Shown: one piece after another, positions 63,801-64,000 of the stretch | Layout of the letters: each line of letters starts with the position of its first letter | Numbering within the stretch: position 1 is the first letter of the stretch | Assembly: GCF_004349355.1 (NCBI RefSeq) | Contig: NZ_SMFK01000004.1 | Location: 128,608 to 192,607 of the forward strand | Direction: 5' to 3' | Length of the DNA stretch: 64,000 nucleotides | Source of the DNA: Flavobacterium cellulosilyticum | GTDB lineage: Bacteria; Bacteroidota; Bacteroidia; Flavobacteriales; Flavobacteriaceae | Notes under the pieces: generated by a model | The model's database searches: none | Told to the model about the DNA's origin: nothing | What the model saw: the letters and a program-made list of their open reading frames with translations, nothing else | Position numbers and translations under genes: made by a program

Positions 63801-64000
63801 AGATGACCAAAACTAACTTGATGATGTAAATAGGCTTCTATTAGCTGGGGGTTTCGTTGTTTTAAATATTCTATGAAGCTAATGTTTGTGTTTATTGTAC
63901 TTCGTAAAGGAAGAAGGTTTGCACAATCGCCTATTAAATATCTCATATCATATCTTCTATTTCCAGATATAGGAGATCCAATAACTAATTCTTTTTGTCC
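60857..64000 (-). CDS. Nonribosomal peptide synthetase, terminal module (partial)
   Basis: The frame is still open at the window edge: 18 more codons (GQKELVIGSPISGNRRYD) precede the ATG at 63946, so the real start is outside. Numbering from that ATG: end of a condensation domain to about 155, with the C5 core split across the ATG; an adenylation domain (about 175-665) with YTSGSTGKPKG, NLYGPTE, YLSGDIG and HQVKIRGHR; a carrier protein with Ser712 in MGGHS; and a thioesterase (about 765-1025) with Ser841 in GFSFGG. This is the last, releasing module. Aligned to GrsA the specificity residues are D371, I372, F375, G415, L437, C439, L461, I469, F470 and K656. I do not know the amino acid. Confidence 0.93.
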   Translation of the reverse strand, partial: GQKELVIGSPISGNRRYDMRYLIGDCANLLPLRSTINTNISFIEYLKQRNPQLIEAYLHHQVSFGHLLQKLDVVRDPSRVPMVPITLTVDLNHGLKSEYSFFGLTHEFKINPRKYSSFELQLHVFRSEKSPVFQCSYNSTLFKEETIKQILISFEETLNKLIAIPNTPLKDLFKGDYLANYISLNNTDTPYPNISLSELLSQQAEISPQSIAIEYNGTKISYQDLHIKVNQFAHYLVAQGVQSGDYIAVSYPRSPELVYSILAIIQCGAAYLPLDHEYPIKRVEFMMEDSQAKFLLTSKALSLSLPKCSNTILIDDAMASLHQYPATKLQRFVNPENILYLLYTSGSTGKPKGAKISNKNVVNLLSSFVHEPGINESDRIPFISTISFDIASFELFFPLIKGATLVLPDHETSSDGRLLYEMLEKEKITLVVGTPTTYQMLIDAGWSKKLPLKILCCGEPLPTNLAKELINRCDELWNLYGPTEVTIFSSCKHIKNEETLISVGGPIANMQYYIVDEHMNLLPPNAIGEIAIGGFGVGKGYLGRPELTAAKFIPNKFSNKKDDIMYLSGDIGKLLPTNEVVCLGRIDHQVKIRGHRIEIGEIENALMSLDGIKSAVVLAKSDLLIAFIIADSDVFDDRNQISIWRNELASQLPIYMVPHNFHIIDKMPTTLNDKIDRKVLLEYKSDTKNKQEYTAPRTNEEKLVATIWQECFNLENIDIFSTFFEMGGHSILAVNIMIKIENETGKRIPLSALFEHSTVEKFAKLLNIENDIPSDYLVPIKPNGSKIPLFIIHGGGLNIINFAHAINHLDDDQPVYGFQGIGPNGFDNWFESIESMAACYLESIIKINPKGPYALAGFSFGGIVAFEIARQLKDQGKTVSIIAALDTYVDSSYYSATPIQKGLARYYDRTYRRLVFLKEILTSWESLKLRFSSKKEYLLKKYFGQNNNMTKQELIALEKFIEADGMVNKIVNRYQLIPQDFEVDLFRAKDDKEYKLDPGHLGWKKAALKGVNIHNITGNHLSIVEPPNDKILAGMLQNLLDKRHINF

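Noticed and set aside
60857..64000. Naming the amino acid activated by the NRPS module
   Set aside because: The hand alignment to GrsA gives a code I cannot match reliably.

Overview
The window looks like a chromosomal segment of a Flavobacterium (Bacteroidota). The DNA is AT-rich. Several promoters have the Bacteroidota TTG-N19/20-TAnnTTTG form instead of -35/-10 boxes, and few genes show a clear Shine-Dalgarno sequence. Family markers agree: the small ribosomal-type protein DUF4295 after rpmB-rpmG, DUF6146 and DUF6787 proteins, a FadL-like outer membrane protein, a TonB-dependent receptor with an N-terminal carboxypeptidase-like domain, and a bacillithiol gene (bshC).

Layout. 1-8.5 kb: patatin-like lipase, a lipoprotein, htpG, two envelope lipoproteins (one OmpA-type), a RelE/ParE-type toxin-antitoxin pair wedged in front of a family 2 glycosyltransferase whose first 24 codons also occur upstream of the pair, and a 2-oxoacid dehydrogenase E2. 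8.6-13.8 kb: DnaQ-like exonuclease, FAH-family protein, Hpt protein, cinA, rpmB-rpmG-DUF4295, ftsY and a small membrane protein. 13.8-21.8 kb: a decayed beta-lactamase-family gene, a lipoprotein, DUF721, ndk, bshC, an MFS transporter and a B12-binding radical SAM protein. 21.8-25.3 kb: three-gene biotin-dependent acyl-CoA carboxylase operon. 26-32 kb: inorganic-carbon cluster (two beta-carbonic anhydrases, SulP transporter, porin). 31-41.5 kb: amidase, rimO, FadL-like protein, proS, two tRNA-Glu genes plus a tRNA relic, rpsT, KDPG aldolase and a LolD-like ATPase. 41.7-53.7 kb: small membrane proteins, serC-serA, acyl-CoA reductase, ferredoxin, TonB-dependent receptor, ychF, YihY and FMN reductase. 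53.7-64 kb: MscS channel, DUF808, OsmC, hybrid histidine kinase, nitroreductase, and the terminal module (C-A-PCP-TE) of a nonribosomal peptide synthetase that runs off the right edge.

Most of the window is housekeeping. The unexplained structure lies between genes. Four copies of a 60-82 bp hairpin element share flanks but have different, self-complementary inner stems. Inverted repeats are built from short words (CAGT, GATT), and a CAACAAC tract occurs inside a coding region. Three decayed or frameshifted genes were found by reading across stop codons and frames. The toxin-antitoxin locus has a duplicated glycosyltransferase 5' end whose base differences are almost all synonymous, which points to import by recombination. 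The NRPS carries a C9 tract in its thioesterase domain that could act as a slippage switch.
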